From an uncultured Clostridia bacterium (lineage in GTDB: Bacteria > Bacillota > Clostridia > TANB77 > CAG-508), in assembly GCA_934120395.1 (NCBI GenBank), contig CAKOTZ010000002.1:1-64000 (forward strand): a stretch of 64,000 nucleotides of DNA, read 5' to 3'. A program made the position numbers and the translations under genes. The first letter of the stretch is position 1. Every line of letters starts with the position of its first letter. Of this stretch, positions 55,223 to 64,000 are shown in pieces. The notes under the pieces were generated by a model that saw only the letters and a program-made list of their open reading frames with translations, searched no databases and was not told the origin of the DNA.

Positions 55223-55459
55223 TTATAATATTTTTATTATTTCTCCCATATCTTTTACCTGTCTTTCAGGTATTTTCAATATCTCAAACTTCGATATTTT
55301 ATCTCCAAATTTTATAGCTACTATATCACCTATCTTAACTTCATAGCTTGGTTTTACAATTTTATTATTAACTGTAACTCTCCCTGCATCAGCTACTTCG
55401 TTTGCTACTGTTCTTCTTTTTATTACTCTACTAACTTTTAAAAATTTATCCAATCTCAT
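55223..55459 (-). CDS. rqcP: S4-domain RNA-binding protein RqcP
   Basis: 78 residues, essentially one S4 RNA-binding domain ('MRLDKFLKVSRVIKRRTVANEVADAG', 'VKIGDIVAIKFG'). RqcP (YabO/Hsp15 type) binds stalled 50S subunits and supports poly-alanine tailing by RqcH in ribosome quality control. It lies 17 bases after recN rather than in the yab cluster. Confidence 0.88.
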   Translation of the reverse strand: MRLDKFLKVSRVIKRRTVANEVADAGRVTVNNKIVKPSYEVKIGDIVAIKFGDKISKFEILKIPERQVKDMGEIIKIL

Positions 55460-55476
55460 AGTTTTCTCTCCTCATC

Positions 55477-57090
55477 TTATCCATTCCTTAATGCTTGTGC
55501 ATGACTAAGAGATATTTCGTTTATATCCCCACTTGCTATTCGTGCTATTTCTTTTATAAGCTCTTTTTCATTTAATTTTCTTACTCTAGTTTTGGTTTGT
55601 TCATCAACAACTTCCTTATATATATAGTAATTTGCATTCCCTTTTGCTGCAATTACTGCTAAGTGTGTAATGCATAAAACCTGATGTTTCTCAGAAATCC
55701 ATTTTAATTTTTCTGCAACCTTGTTTGCTGCAACACCACTAATTCCAGTATCTATTTCGTCAAATACTAAAATTGGAACCTCATCTATATCAGCTAAAAC
55801 TTTTTTAATTCCAAGCATAATTCTTGACATCTCGCCTCCAGATGCAATTTTTATTAGTGACTTGTATGTATCTCCAACATTTGTTTGAATTAAAAATTCT
55901 ACTTTATCTAGTCCATTTTTTGTAAATCTTCCCGCTTCCTCTCTTTCTATATTTACTTTAAATTTAGCGTTTTTCATTTCTAAATCTACTAGCTCTGTTG
56001 TTATTTTTTCATTTAAAATCTCTGCAACCTCTACGCGAATGTTATGCATAATCATAGCTAGGTCATTCATTTCTAGTTCCAAACCTTGTATTTGTTCTTT
56101 TAGTTTATTATTGTATTCTTCAACATTTTCAATTGTTTCAAGTTCTTCTCTAACCTTTTCTCCATATTCTAAAATTTCAGCAATACTATTTCCATATTTT
56201 CTTTTTAGCATAAATATTAAATCTAAACGTTCTTCTACGATTTTTCTCGTACCTTCGTCAAACTCAACATTCTCTTGACTACCATTTACATCTCTTGCTA
56301 TCTCTTCTAAATTATAATACATTTCTTGTATATTTGTTAAATACTGTTTATAAGTTTCATCATATTCTTCTATTTTCTCTAAATTCCTTCGAGCAATATT
56401 TATTGCATCCATTGCAATATTTGATAATTGATAGCTGGCACTTGATAAATTTTCTTTTATTGTTTCTGAATTTTGCAAAAGCTTTCTTTGTGTTTCAAGT
56501 TCTTCCTCTTCTCCAGCTTTTAATCTCGCCTCATCTATCTCATTCAATTCATATCTTAGCAAATCAATTCTTCTTTGCTTCTCTTTTTCATCTCCATAAT
56601 TGTTTTCTAATTCCTGTTTTAATTCAGTCCATTTCTCGTATTTTTCTAAATACTGTTTTTTAGTCTCAAGTATTTTCTTTCCAGCAAAACAATCCAAGTA
56701 ATGTATATGTGTTTGTATTTCTAATATAGATTGATTGTCGTGCTGTCCATGTATATCAATAATGTTTTTCATATACTCTTTTAATTCACTTACAGTAACC
56801 ATCCTACCATTGATTTTGCATACATTTTTTCCATTTAAATTAATTTCTCTTGAAACTATAACATCTTCTTCACATTCTTTTAAATTTAAACTCATTTCTA
56901 TAAACGAATATTCTTGTCCGCTTCGTATCATTTCTTTTGAAAATCTTCCACCACACAATATTTGAAGTGAATCAATAATTAACGTTTTCCCAGCACCCGT
57001 TTCTCCTGTTAGCACATTAAATTTCTTTTCAAAATCAATGCTTAAATCATCTATAATTCCTATATTTTTTATGTGTAAACTTGTTATCAT
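55477..57090 (-). CDS. recN: DNA repair protein RecN
   Basis: SMC-like ATPase of about 537 residues used in double-strand break repair. Walker A 'LTGETGAGKT' near the N end, two coiled coils (about 150-360), and a C-terminal head with 'KIASGGEMSRIMLGIK' and Walker B 'ILVFDEIDTGISG'. ATG 57090 (GGGAG upstream) chosen over the GTG at 57102. Confidence 0.95.
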   Translation of the reverse strand: MITSLHIKNIGIIDDLSIDFEKKFNVLTGETGAGKTLIIDSLQILCGGRFSKEMIRSGQEYSFIEMSLNLKECEEDVIVSREINLNGKNVCKINGRMVTVSELKEYMKNIIDIHGQHDNQSILEIQTHIHYLDCFAGKKILETKKQYLEKYEKWTELKQELENNYGDEKEKQRRIDLLRYELNEIDEARLKAGEEEELETQRKLLQNSETIKENLSSASYQLSNIAMDAINIARRNLEKIEEYDETYKQYLTNIQEMYYNLEEIARDVNGSQENVEFDEGTRKIVEERLDLIFMLKRKYGNSIAEILEYGEKVREELETIENVEEYNNKLKEQIQGLELEMNDLAMIMHNIRVEVAEILNEKITTELVDLEMKNAKFKVNIEREEAGRFTKNGLDKVEFLIQTNVGDTYKSLIKIASGGEMSRIMLGIKKVLADIDEVPILVFDEIDTGISGVAANKVAEKLKWISEKHQVLCITHLAVIAAKGNANYYIYKEVVDEQTKTRVRKLNEKELIKEIARIASGDINEISLSHAQALRNG

Positions 57091-57144
57091 TTCTTCTCCC
57101 ACACTAACTTTTATTTTCTAAAGTTAAATTATTTTTCCTTAATT

Positions 57145-57173
57145 ATTATAATACAATTGTTTGCCTCTAGCAA
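57145..57173 (-). promoter_or_regulatory. Promoter of recN-rqcP
   Basis: TTGCTA, 17 bases, TATAAT on the minus strand. Confidence 0.65.
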
Positions 57174-57216
57174 CTTTTATTCCAAGTAAATTTTTAAATT
57201 TTTATAATATTTCATA

Positions 57217-57498
57217 TTAATATCTTCTTTTTTGCACTATATCAATAATATCTGCTATATATTCTCCAATAATAGGAATATTTAATTTTACAATTTTCTG
57301 TAATGCCCAAACTATTATAGCTGTTATAATGGTTACTCCAATTCCTATTCCAACCCCTCTTGATATACCAGCCAAAATATTTCTAACTATTATCTCTTTT
57401 CTATTTCCTAAAATATATACCAATTCTGTTAAATTTGCCTTTGACATCATACTATTTAATTCATCTATTTTCTTATATAACTTTTTTCTACTATACAA
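57217..57498 (-). CDS. DUF5665 family membrane protein
   Basis: 93 residues: short coiled N terminus, 'NRKEIIVRNILAGISRGVG' and a Gly-rich membrane helix (about 45-68). Family function unknown. The only upstream start giving full length is a TTG at 57498, inside the terminator hairpin of the preceding gene; the 3' arm of that hairpin (AGGTGG) could act as the ribosome site. Expression may thus depend on terminator read-through. Confidence 0.75.
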   Translation of the reverse strand: MYSRKKLYKKIDELNSMMSKANLTELVYILGNRKEIIVRNILAGISRGVGIGIGVTIITAIIVWALQKIVKLNIPIIGEYIADIIDIVQKRRY

Positions 57499-57527
57499 AA
57501 AACCACCTATTTATATGGTGGTTTTTT
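57497..57527 (-). terminator. Terminator after the UPF0182 gene
   Basis: AAAAAACCACC/GGTGGTTTTTT stem with T run on both strands. It overlaps the DUF5665 start. Confidence 0.85.
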
Positions 57528-57547
57528 ATTTGAATTCTATTCCTTTT

Positions 57548-60391
57548 TTAATTTAAAATATTTGATTCTATTGAATTTTCATCAATTATGTTTTCATCAA
57601 TAATATTAATTTTGTTAGAATCTATTAAATTTTTTTCTTTTTCTTGTTTTTCAACTAATTGTTGTAATTGCAAAATTAGGTTCTGCAAACGACTAATATC
57701 TTTACCCATCAATTCCCAATCTTTATTATTAGTTGATTCAGCTAAATTATTATTTGCCTTTATAATAGATTTTATTAATCCTTCTTGGCTGTCCGTATTC
57801 TGTACATCTAATTCAACAGCTTGTTGTGATAGCAAATTGTTTATTGCTTCATTTAGATTATTTCCAATTGCCACTCTGTTTCCAGAAGCAACAATTACTT
57901 TTTTTAATATTGGTACTTGTGATTCGTTTAACAAAACTTGATAAATAGGTTCGACATAAAGTAAGGTGTTATCTATAGGCACAACAATCATGTTTTTAAT
58001 CAATCTGGTTCCTGTAGTATTTATTGCATCTAATTCTTGTGATATCTTTTCATCTCTCTCAATCTGACTTTCTAATTGCATTGCACCTAAAACATTGTCG
58101 TCAGCCTTAAATTTATAAAGAGTCAATTTATTTTGACCATTATAACTTCCTACTAAATATGCACTAATATTTTGCTTTTTATCTGGTGTGTATGGAATTA
58201 CCAAACCTAACTTTTCGCTAGATGAATCTGCTGCTTTTAACATAGTATAATATGCTTCCATTGTATTTCCAACAGTTTGTAAACTTGTCTTACTTCCATT
58301 TGTTTTTGCAATATTCCATACATCGTCATTTCTATATAATATTTCTGTTTGTACATTGTGATATCTTGTTAACATTTGAGCCTGTATATTATACAAGTAT
58401 TTTGGATAAACCAAGTGTTTTTCAATATCATCTGGTATACTTTCTTCCAATGGCATAAATAAGTTCGGATAAATATTTCTATATGCCATTGCAATTGGAT
58501 CTGTCCTATCTGTTAAATAGAATTTTACACTGCCATTATATGCATCTATTAATACTTTTACAGAATTTCTTATATAGTTAATTTTCGTTTTAGTTCCATC
58601 AATATCTATTATAGATTCTTGAGAATATGGGTAATTATCACTTGTTGTATATGCATCTAATACCCATACTAAACTGCCATCTTCCCTTATTACCATATAA
58701 GGATTTGAATCATAATTTAAATACGGCATAATTGTTTTAGCTCTTTGAATAACGTTTCTATTTGTAATTATTTTAGAACTACTATTTATATCAGTATTAA
58801 AAATTAGTTTCCAATCACCATTTTTTATTCCAAGTATGCATCTATCAATAAAATTTAAATTAAGACCTGCTTCTCCATTATATGTGTGTTCTGCATTTGT
58901 ACTACTAGTAATTGGATAGTCAAATTCTGAGTTGTTTTTAACATTCGTAATTATTGTATTATTTGTTTGTAATCCAAAATAAATTTGTGGTTTTACAATA
59001 TTAATTAATGCATCACTACCATCATAATTTTTTTGAATATATTTAATATTTCCATTTTCGTCTGTTTGATTTGCATCAGATAAAATCGCACCATATCCAT
59101 GTGTATATTCGTATGTTTTACTATTATATGACCTACTATTATCATTCATCATTTCTCTTGGTGATACATAAATTAGCTTATTAACTCCAGCTATAGAATA
59201 AGTAGCTAAATTCGCATTTCTATATGTATAATAACCTGTAGCTTTTTGATATTCTTCTAATGTTTTTAACGTAACATCTGATGTTACAATTGGTATATTT
59301 TCAATTAAATTTTTGTTATTGCTAATTTGATCTACTGTAACAGTACCTGAATTTTCTATTTCATTTTCTTCTATATTAATTTGATACGCTTTTTTGGTGT
59401 TTTCAATATTATATGCAATGTATTTCTTTTCTCTATCTAATTCATTTGTGCTTACAAAAGCCAATTGGAAAACTGTCATAACCACAAAAAGTACAACTAA
59501 ATATGCTGGTATAGAAATTAAAGCTATAGCAGCCTTCTTTTTTTGCTGTTTTTTGAAGAATTTTAATGCTAATATAATAGCAACAACAATTAATATTGCA
59601 AATATTCTATATCCCCACAATTTAATAGTAACATCAGTTATTCCTGCTCCATATATTGACGTATCTATGTTACTATCATTACTAACACTTAAGAACTTTT
59701 GAAACACAATATTTTGCGTGTTAATTAAAGTAATTCCAGCAATAATTATAGAAATTACTGCAATTCCAACTGTCACCTGTTTTAACAACATACTCTTCTT
59801 TAACGTTTCTGCATTTATTCCATCAAAATAAACATTAAAAGCAACTATATAGTATATTGCTGTATATATTGTAAGTACTACCACTAATGCTAGCAAGTAA
59901 TATAAGCCTAATTCAACAAATGGCTTTTGAAAAAAATAATATCCTATATCCATATTAAATATTGGATCGTTTATTCCAAACCATGCCGTATTAAACGCTA
60001 GCATTGCCTTTTCAGTAATAAATCCTGATGTTAATATACTTATAACAGCAGAAATTACAAGTGCAATTGATTTGTTTGGTAGTTTTGGCATTTCAATTTT
60101 ATCTTCTTCAAAAAATGGTTTTAATCCCTTTTTAATAAATTTATTTGTTATATACACTGCAATAAACACTATTGCAAAGTTAATCGCCATAACTATACTT
60201 CGATAATACAAATTTTGTTTAAAAACATCTGCATATTCTTGACCAACTTCTATTATATTTAAATATTCTCCTCTTAGGCTAATTCCCATATAAATAGCTA
60301 CTAATGCCACAAACAATAAAACTAATAGCATCCTTTTCTTAGATTTTTTTGGTTTTTCTTTAGTTGTTTCTTTCATTTTTGTATTTTCCAT
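57548..60391 (-). CDS. UPF0182 family membrane protein
   Basis: 947 residues. A Lys-rich cytoplasmic start is followed by seven membrane helices in the first ~330 residues ('WFGINDPIFNMDIGYYFFQKPF' is typical). A large external domain has 'THGYGAILSDANQTDENGN', 'YPYSQESIIDIDG' and 'YGSVKFYLTDRTDPIAMAY'-like blocks, and the tail is Asn/Glu-rich. Function of UPF0182 is unknown. Eighteen bases after ftsY, so a secretion-linked transcript. Confidence 0.9.
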   Translation of the reverse strand: MENTKMKETTKEKPKKSKKRMLLVLLFVALVAIYMGISLRGEYLNIIEVGQEYADVFKQNLYYRSIVMAINFAIVFIAVYITNKFIKKGLKPFFEEDKIEMPKLPNKSIALVISAVISILTSGFITEKAMLAFNTAWFGINDPIFNMDIGYYFFQKPFVELGLYYLLALVVVLTIYTAIYYIVAFNVYFDGINAETLKKSMLLKQVTVGIAVISIIIAGITLINTQNIVFQKFLSVSNDSNIDTSIYGAGITDVTIKLWGYRIFAILIVVAIILALKFFKKQQKKKAAIALISIPAYLVVLFVVMTVFQLAFVSTNELDREKKYIAYNIENTKKAYQINIEENEIENSGTVTVDQISNNKNLIENIPIVTSDVTLKTLEEYQKATGYYTYRNANLATYSIAGVNKLIYVSPREMMNDNSRSYNSKTYEYTHGYGAILSDANQTDENGNIKYIQKNYDGSDALINIVKPQIYFGLQTNNTIITNVKNNSEFDYPITSSTNAEHTYNGEAGLNLNFIDRCILGIKNGDWKLIFNTDINSSSKIITNRNVIQRAKTIMPYLNYDSNPYMVIREDGSLVWVLDAYTTSDNYPYSQESIIDIDGTKTKINYIRNSVKVLIDAYNGSVKFYLTDRTDPIAMAYRNIYPNLFMPLEESIPDDIEKHLVYPKYLYNIQAQMLTRYHNVQTEILYRNDDVWNIAKTNGSKTSLQTVGNTMEAYYTMLKAADSSSEKLGLVIPYTPDKKQNISAYLVGSYNGQNKLTLYKFKADDNVLGAMQLESQIERDEKISQELDAINTTGTRLIKNMIVVPIDNTLLYVEPIYQVLLNESQVPILKKVIVASGNRVAIGNNLNEAINNLLSQQAVELDVQNTDSQEGLIKSIIKANNNLAESTNNKDWELMGKDISRLQNLILQLQQLVEKQEKEKNLIDSNKINIIDENIIDENSIESNILN

Positions 60392-60409
60392 TTTTCTCTC
60401 CTCAACAAA

Positions 60410-61315
60410 TTAAATAATAGCTTTTACAAAGTCTTCTGCACTAAATACTTCCATATCTTCCATTTGTTCGCCTACTCCAATAAATTTTACTGGAATTTTA
60501 TTTTCAGCAACAATTCCAATTACCACTCCGCCTTTTGCTGTTCCATCTAGTTTTGTTAAAACAATACCAGTTAATTCAACTGTTGATTTAAATGCTTTCA
60601 CCTGTTGTATTGCATTTTGACCAGTTGTAGCATCCAAAACAAGCAATACCTCTTTACTAGCATCTGGTAATTCTTTATCAATAACTCTATTAATTTTTGC
60701 AAGTTCGTCCATTAAGTATTTTTTATTGTGCAACCTTCCAGCTGTGTCGCAAATAATAACATCAGCTTGTTTATCTTCAGCTACCTTTAGAGCTTCATAT
60801 ACAACCGAAGCTGGATCTGCCCCCTCATTTCTCTTTACAATATCTACCCCAGCTCTTTGTGTCCAAATTTCTAATTGTTCTACTGCTGCTGCACGGAATG
60901 TATCTGCCGCTGCCACAACCACCTTTTTTCCTTCATTTTTTAGTTTGTTTGCAATTTTTCCAATTGATGTTGTTTTTCCAACTCCATTAACCCCAACAAC
61001 CAAAATAATAGATGGTTTAGTATTTAAATTTAAAGTTGGTTCTTGCTCTTCTAATATTTTTTTCATTTCATCTCGCAAAGCTTCTTTTACTTGCCCTACA
61101 TCTTCTATTTTTTCTTTCTTCATTCTTTCTCTTAAACTAGAAATTACACTAATAGATGTATCAACACCTAAATCTGACATAATTAATATTTCTTCCAATT
61201 CTTCTAATAAGCTTTCATCTACTTTGCGAAAATTACTAAAAACATTATTTATTTTTTCATTAAAAGAATCTTTCGTTTTGTTAAGTCCCTCTTTTAATTT
61301 ATCAAAAAAACCCAT
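60410..61315 (-). CDS. ftsY: Signal recognition particle receptor FtsY
   Basis: About 301 residues: a short N helix, then the NG GTPase domain with 'VVGVNGVGKTTSIGKIA', 'AADTFRAAAVEQLE', 'ICDTAGRLHNKKYLMDEL', 'LTKLDGTAKGG' and 'FIGVGEQMEDMEVF'. Docks SRP-ribosome complexes at the membrane. ATG 61315 (GGGAGG upstream) rather than the longer open frame from 61342. Confidence 0.96.
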   Translation of the reverse strand: MGFFDKLKEGLNKTKDSFNEKINNVFSNFRKVDESLLEELEEILIMSDLGVDTSISVISSLRERMKKEKIEDVGQVKEALRDEMKKILEEQEPTLNLNTKPSIILVVGVNGVGKTTSIGKIANKLKNEGKKVVVAAADTFRAAAVEQLEIWTQRAGVDIVKRNEGADPASVVYEALKVAEDKQADVIICDTAGRLHNKKYLMDELAKINRVIDKELPDASKEVLLVLDATTGQNAIQQVKAFKSTVELTGIVLTKLDGTAKGGVVIGIVAENKIPVKFIGVGEQMEDMEVFSAEDFVKAII

Positions 61316-61344
61316 AACTTTCCTCCCTTTTGTGTGTAGCAAAA

Positions 61345-61373
61345 ATTATATCAAATTTATTCGTATTTTTCAA
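61345..61373 (-). promoter_or_regulatory. Promoter of ftsY-UPF0182
   Basis: TTGAAA, 17 bases, TATAAT on the minus strand. Confidence 0.75.
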
Positions 61374-61423
61374 TACTTCTAGCTATACTGATATCTGAAT
61401 TCATAATTTTTTTATTTAAACTC

Positions 61424-61452
61424 TTGCAATGCGCCATAAAACAGAATATAAT
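61424..61452 (+). promoter_or_regulatory. Promoter of tRNA-Thr
   Basis: TTGCAA, 17 bases, TATAAT, 13 bases before the tRNA. Confidence 0.75.
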
Positions 61453-61465
61453 ATGAAAGATAATT

Positions 61466-61541
<76 letters not shown>

Positions 61542-61545
61542 ATAT

Positions 61546-61589
61546 AAATAACCTAAGTAAATTAATTACTTAGGTTATTTATATTTTTT
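61546..61589. terminator. Terminator between tRNA-Thr and convergent gene
   Basis: AAATAACCTAAGTAA/TTACTTAGGTTATTT stem, then T run on the plus strand. Confidence 0.88.
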
Positions 61590-61592
61590 GTT

Positions 61593-62249
61593 TTATTCTT
61601 CATTTAAAGTATATTGACCAATATCAGGTTCATTAAAAACTGAATCATCTACATTATCAAATTCATAATCATATTTATTTTCTGTATTCGTATAGCTACC
61701 TAGACATAATCCTGTTTCCTTTTCAATATACAAATCATTTCTTTTTGAATCATATTCATATAGAGAATATGGAGATAAGAAATTTGTTACCTTATAACAG
61801 TCCTTTCCATTATATTTAACATTTGTTATTATTGTTGGAATACCATACATAAAATTTTGCCATTTATTTTCTGTTTTTAACATATCATTAATACCTATTG
61901 CCATAGATTTTGCAGCATTTAAGGTTACAGTTTTCGAATCAGCTGTCTCTATAAATCTGTCTATTCGTTCGCCATTATTGTACATTGACATTTTAATATT
62001 TTCATTGTCTTTATTTCTCTCTATTATTACTAATTCCTTATTTGACTTTTTAAAATAATTAGTAGTTACTGTTACACCATTTTCTACTTTTGAAATTAAA
62101 CTCATATGATAATTTTCACTGCTAATATATTTTCCAACTTTATTTTGCATTTCAGTAATAATCAGAAAATTCCTAACAGCATGAAGCAAAGCTAGCATAA
62201 TTAGGATTATTAATATAATTCCTATTATTTTAAACATTTTTTTATTCAT
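61593..62249 (-). CDS. Membrane-anchored hypothetical protein, LolA-like beta domain possible
   Basis: 218 residues from the ATG at 62249, which has AAAGGGGGA upstream; the open frame runs 30 codons further without support. Membrane helix at about 7-30 followed by an external beta-rich domain ('NYFKKSNKELVIIERNKDNENIKMSMYNNGERIDRFIE', 'LYIEKETGLCLGSYTN'). The pattern of strands and the 'YIEKETGL' motif resemble proteins that read lipid or outer-surface signals, but no family can be named. Confidence 0.6.
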   Translation of the reverse strand: MNKKMFKIIGIILIILIMLALLHAVRNFLIITEMQNKVGKYISSENYHMSLISKVENGVTVTTNYFKKSNKELVIIERNKDNENIKMSMYNNGERIDRFIETADSKTVTLNAAKSMAIGINDMLKTENKWQNFMYGIPTIITNVKYNGKDCYKVTNFLSPYSLYEYDSKRNDLYIEKETGLCLGSYTNTENKYDYEFDNVDDSVFNEPDIGQYTLNEE

Positions 62250-62376
62250 ATCAAATTCCCCCTTTATTCTTATTATAATGATTGTAGTTTGAACTTGTAT
62301 ATAAATTCTCTTTGCTAATACATATATATATTTTACCATAATTTGTCGATTTAAGCAAATTATCCTGGCAAAAAGA

Positions 62377-62412
62377 AAAATAGAGTTTTTGAATTCTCAA
62401 AATCTCTATTTC
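62377..62412 (-). terminator. Terminator of the lectin-fold gene
   Basis: AAATAGAG/CTCTATTT stem with inner A/T pairing after the stop at 62441. Confidence 0.75.
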
Positions 62413-62440
62413 CCTTTTAGCTTAATTACTCAAGCATATC

Positions 62441-63388
62441 TTACTTGATACAAAGTACAACCCTAAATCCCACATATGGATAAATGCTACGGGCATCTTC
62501 AGCATGCCTAGATGCTGCTGAAAAACCTAATCCAGAATGAAAATACGCACCACCTCTAGTAATATGTCTTGCGCCAAATTTTCCGAAGCTTTCCTGCGTC
62601 CATTCCATTACATTGCCAGCTAAATCATAGATTCCATTTACTTTCCATTTTTCCCTGCTGCCAGTAAGCTCCATCTTGCTAGGTTCGTCACTAATCATTG
62701 ACTTGTAATTTCCCCAGCCCATAGAATTTGAGGTGAAATCTGTCCTCTTCTTGGCTCCAGATTCTTCGATCCACTTACATACAGTATCATATTCGGCTCC
62801 ATAGGTAAGATGACTTTTCACATCTTTGCTACGTTCAAACTTTTCAGCCAAATCTTCTGCCCTATGAAAGCTGACATCTACCATTGGCTTAACACCAGCA
62901 ATTGAATGAATATTTCCATCATCTCCTAAAGACATATTATATGCCGAGATATAAAATCCTCCATGCTTTTTTACACTGGAAATTTGTGCTAATAACTCCG
63001 GATTAATGTTTTCATGGTATTTGGAAGGGGAAAAAATTAATCCCATGCTGTTAACTCTTCCAAATTTTTCATCAAATACAATGCCATCCAAAGTTGCATT
63101 TGCACTTAAATCGCCAACAGGGACCCAGACAAAGCGACTTCCGTCACTCTCTCTTTCAATGGTATAACCACTGTTCCATTTTCCATCCAAGTATTTATAA
63201 CCTGCCGGAATAATAGGCTTACTATATTTGCTTGAATAGCCCTCTGTTCTTGCTTCTCCCTTAACAGCATGAATCTCAACAATTTTATTTGTTTCACTCA
63301 TATTGCTAAGCTTAACGCCTTCACCTGCAACAATTCTAATCCCTGTGAGATTCTTCATGTTTGCCTTATCAAGTTCATACCGTTTCAT
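62441..63388 (-). CDS. SUMF1/FGE-like (C-type lectin fold) protein without pilin head
   Basis: 315 residues. The FGE-like domain spans about 60-315: 'SRFVWVPVGDL', 'HGGFYISAYNMSLG', 'YGAEYDTVCKWI', 'YDLAGNVMEWTQE', 'TRGGAYFHSGLGF' and final 'YVGFRVVLCIK'. No signal peptide or prepilin head. Formylglycine-generating Cys residues are not evident. GC content and codon use (GGC, CTG, CGG) differ from neighbours, pointing to acquisition. The C-terminal block is organised like variable lectin-fold proteins, but no reverse transcriptase is in the window. AGGAGG before the ATG. Confidence 0.75.
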   Translation of the reverse strand: MKRYELDKANMKNLTGIRIVAGEGVKLSNMSETNKIVEIHAVKGEARTEGYSSKYSKPIIPAGYKYLDGKWNSGYTIERESDGSRFVWVPVGDLSANATLDGIVFDEKFGRVNSMGLIFSPSKYHENINPELLAQISSVKKHGGFYISAYNMSLGDDGNIHSIAGVKPMVDVSFHRAEDLAEKFERSKDVKSHLTYGAEYDTVCKWIEESGAKKRTDFTSNSMGWGNYKSMISDEPSKMELTGSREKWKVNGIYDLAGNVMEWTQESFGKFGARHITRGGAYFHSGLGFSAASRHAEDARSIYPYVGFRVVLCIK

Positions 63389-63501
63389 AATGTGTTACCT
63401 CCTAATACTGTCAATACTATAACGGCTTCTAAATAGCATTCGCTATACTTTTATATTATAACACATTATTTACATAATTTCTAGTTATATTTAATAAAAA
63501 A

Positions 63502-63534
63502 ATAAAAACCAGCTAAAAAGCCGGTCTTGTTTTT
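63502..63534 (-). terminator. Terminator of rplS
   Basis: ACCGGC/GCTGGT stem (one G-T pair) with T-rich tail on the minus strand. Confidence 0.8.
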
Positions 63535-63961
63535 ATTTATTTTCTTCAGCAGTTGTTTCTTCAACAGGAGCTTCTGGTAATTCTTCCTTTATGATGCGTT
63601 CTTTAGTTTCAATTCTAGCACCAATTTTTTCTTTAGTTTTAGCTGCTTTACCAACTCTATCTCTTAAGTAATATAATTTTGCTCTTCTTGCTTTACCAAC
63701 TCTAACAACTTCAACTTTTTCAACTGATGGAGCATGAATTAAGAATGTTTTTTCAACTCCTACACCATAAGATACTCTTCTTACAGTAAATGTTTCGTTG
63801 ATTCCTCCACCTTGTTTTTTAATAACGATTCCTTCGAATACTTGTATTCTCTCTCTGTTTCCTTCTTTAATTCTAACATGAACTTTAACAGTGTCACCTA
63901 TTTTTAGGTAAGGAATCTTATTCTTTAAGTGTTCATGTTCAATTGACTTAATAATGTCCAT
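63533..63961 (-). CDS. rplS: 50S ribosomal protein L19
   Basis: 142 residues. The first ~115 are a typical L19 ('IPYLKIGDTVKVHVRIKEGNRERIQVFEG', 'FTVRRVSYGVGVEKTF', 'RRAKLYYLRDRVGKAA'). A charged tail of about 25 residues, rich in Glu, Lys and Thr, extends beyond the usual end. AGGAGG precedes the ATG. Confidence 0.97.
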   Translation of the reverse strand: MDIIKSIEHEHLKNKIPYLKIGDTVKVHVRIKEGNRERIQVFEGIVIKKQGGGINETFTVRRVSYGVGVEKTFLIHAPSVEKVEVVRVGKARRAKLYYLRDRVGKAAKTKEKIGARIETKERIIKEELPEAPVEETTAEENK

Positions 63962-64000
63962 TAAAATTTTCCTCCTTCCAAATAAAATTTACTTTTATTT

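Noticed and set aside
60726..61382. 218-residue plus-strand open frame
   Set aside because: Antisense shadow of ftsY; low-complexity Ser/Phe-rich translation typical of reverse frames.

Overview
The window is AT-rich and fits a low-GC, endospore-forming member of the Clostridia. Sporulation genes (SpoIIP, YtxC), a CIRCE-controlled hrcA-grpE-dnaK-dnaJ operon, VanW, TIGR04086, DUF5665 and RqcP proteins, AGGAGG-type ribosome sites and sigma-A promoters with 17-base spacers all point there. The sequence alone does not support a genus. Most genes lie on the minus strand.

Layout: 1-640 holds the first codons of a type IV pilin-like gene and copy 1 of a repeated, apparently structured element. 637-2399 is a membrane/WG-repeat gene broken by one frameshift. 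2472-8884 is a dlt-like cell-envelope operon (GNAT-like protein, M23 peptidase, adenylating enzyme, carrier protein, MBOAT, SGNH protein). 9032-15443 is the complete F1Fo ATP synthase operon. 15584-19442 is an ABC exporter with a divergent TetR repressor and two matching operators. 19464-22674 holds a VanW protein, three small unrecognised genes (two sharing a conserved promoter and leader) and tRNA-Gly. 22730-28020 runs from a predicted DNA-thymine hypermodification protein and a radical SAM/SPASM enzyme through a 25-residue-repeat protein to spoIIP. 28085-33946 is hisS, an MBL hydrolase, relA/spoT and a frameshifted recJ. 34075-39785 includes a glycogen cluster (GT4, DUF4912, GH57). 39920-41118 holds ytxC and a rhodanese.

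41247-47012 is the most unusual region. Four pilin-like genes alternate between two types (Ig-like/'RPVV' and FGE/C-type-lectin-like). Each has its own promoter. Within a type the heads are nearly identical and the tails divergent. Three of the gaps, and the gap before the left-edge fifth gene, hold a 260-390 base element with a 69-base rod hairpin. In the three copies that keep the rod it differs only in the four loop bases, and all loops keep a G..A pattern when read on the minus strand. This looks like a structured RNA tied to a diversifying family of surface proteins.

47201-63961 is mostly housekeeping: secDF, an HD protein, the heat-shock operon, rqcP, recN, ftsY, tRNA-Thr and rplS. A stand-alone lectin-fold gene of different composition sits at 62441-63388.

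The two strongest candidates for something undescribed are the pilin array with its RNA-like element and the radical SAM plus DNA-base-modification pair. No CRISPR array, transposase, integrase or reverse transcriptase was seen.
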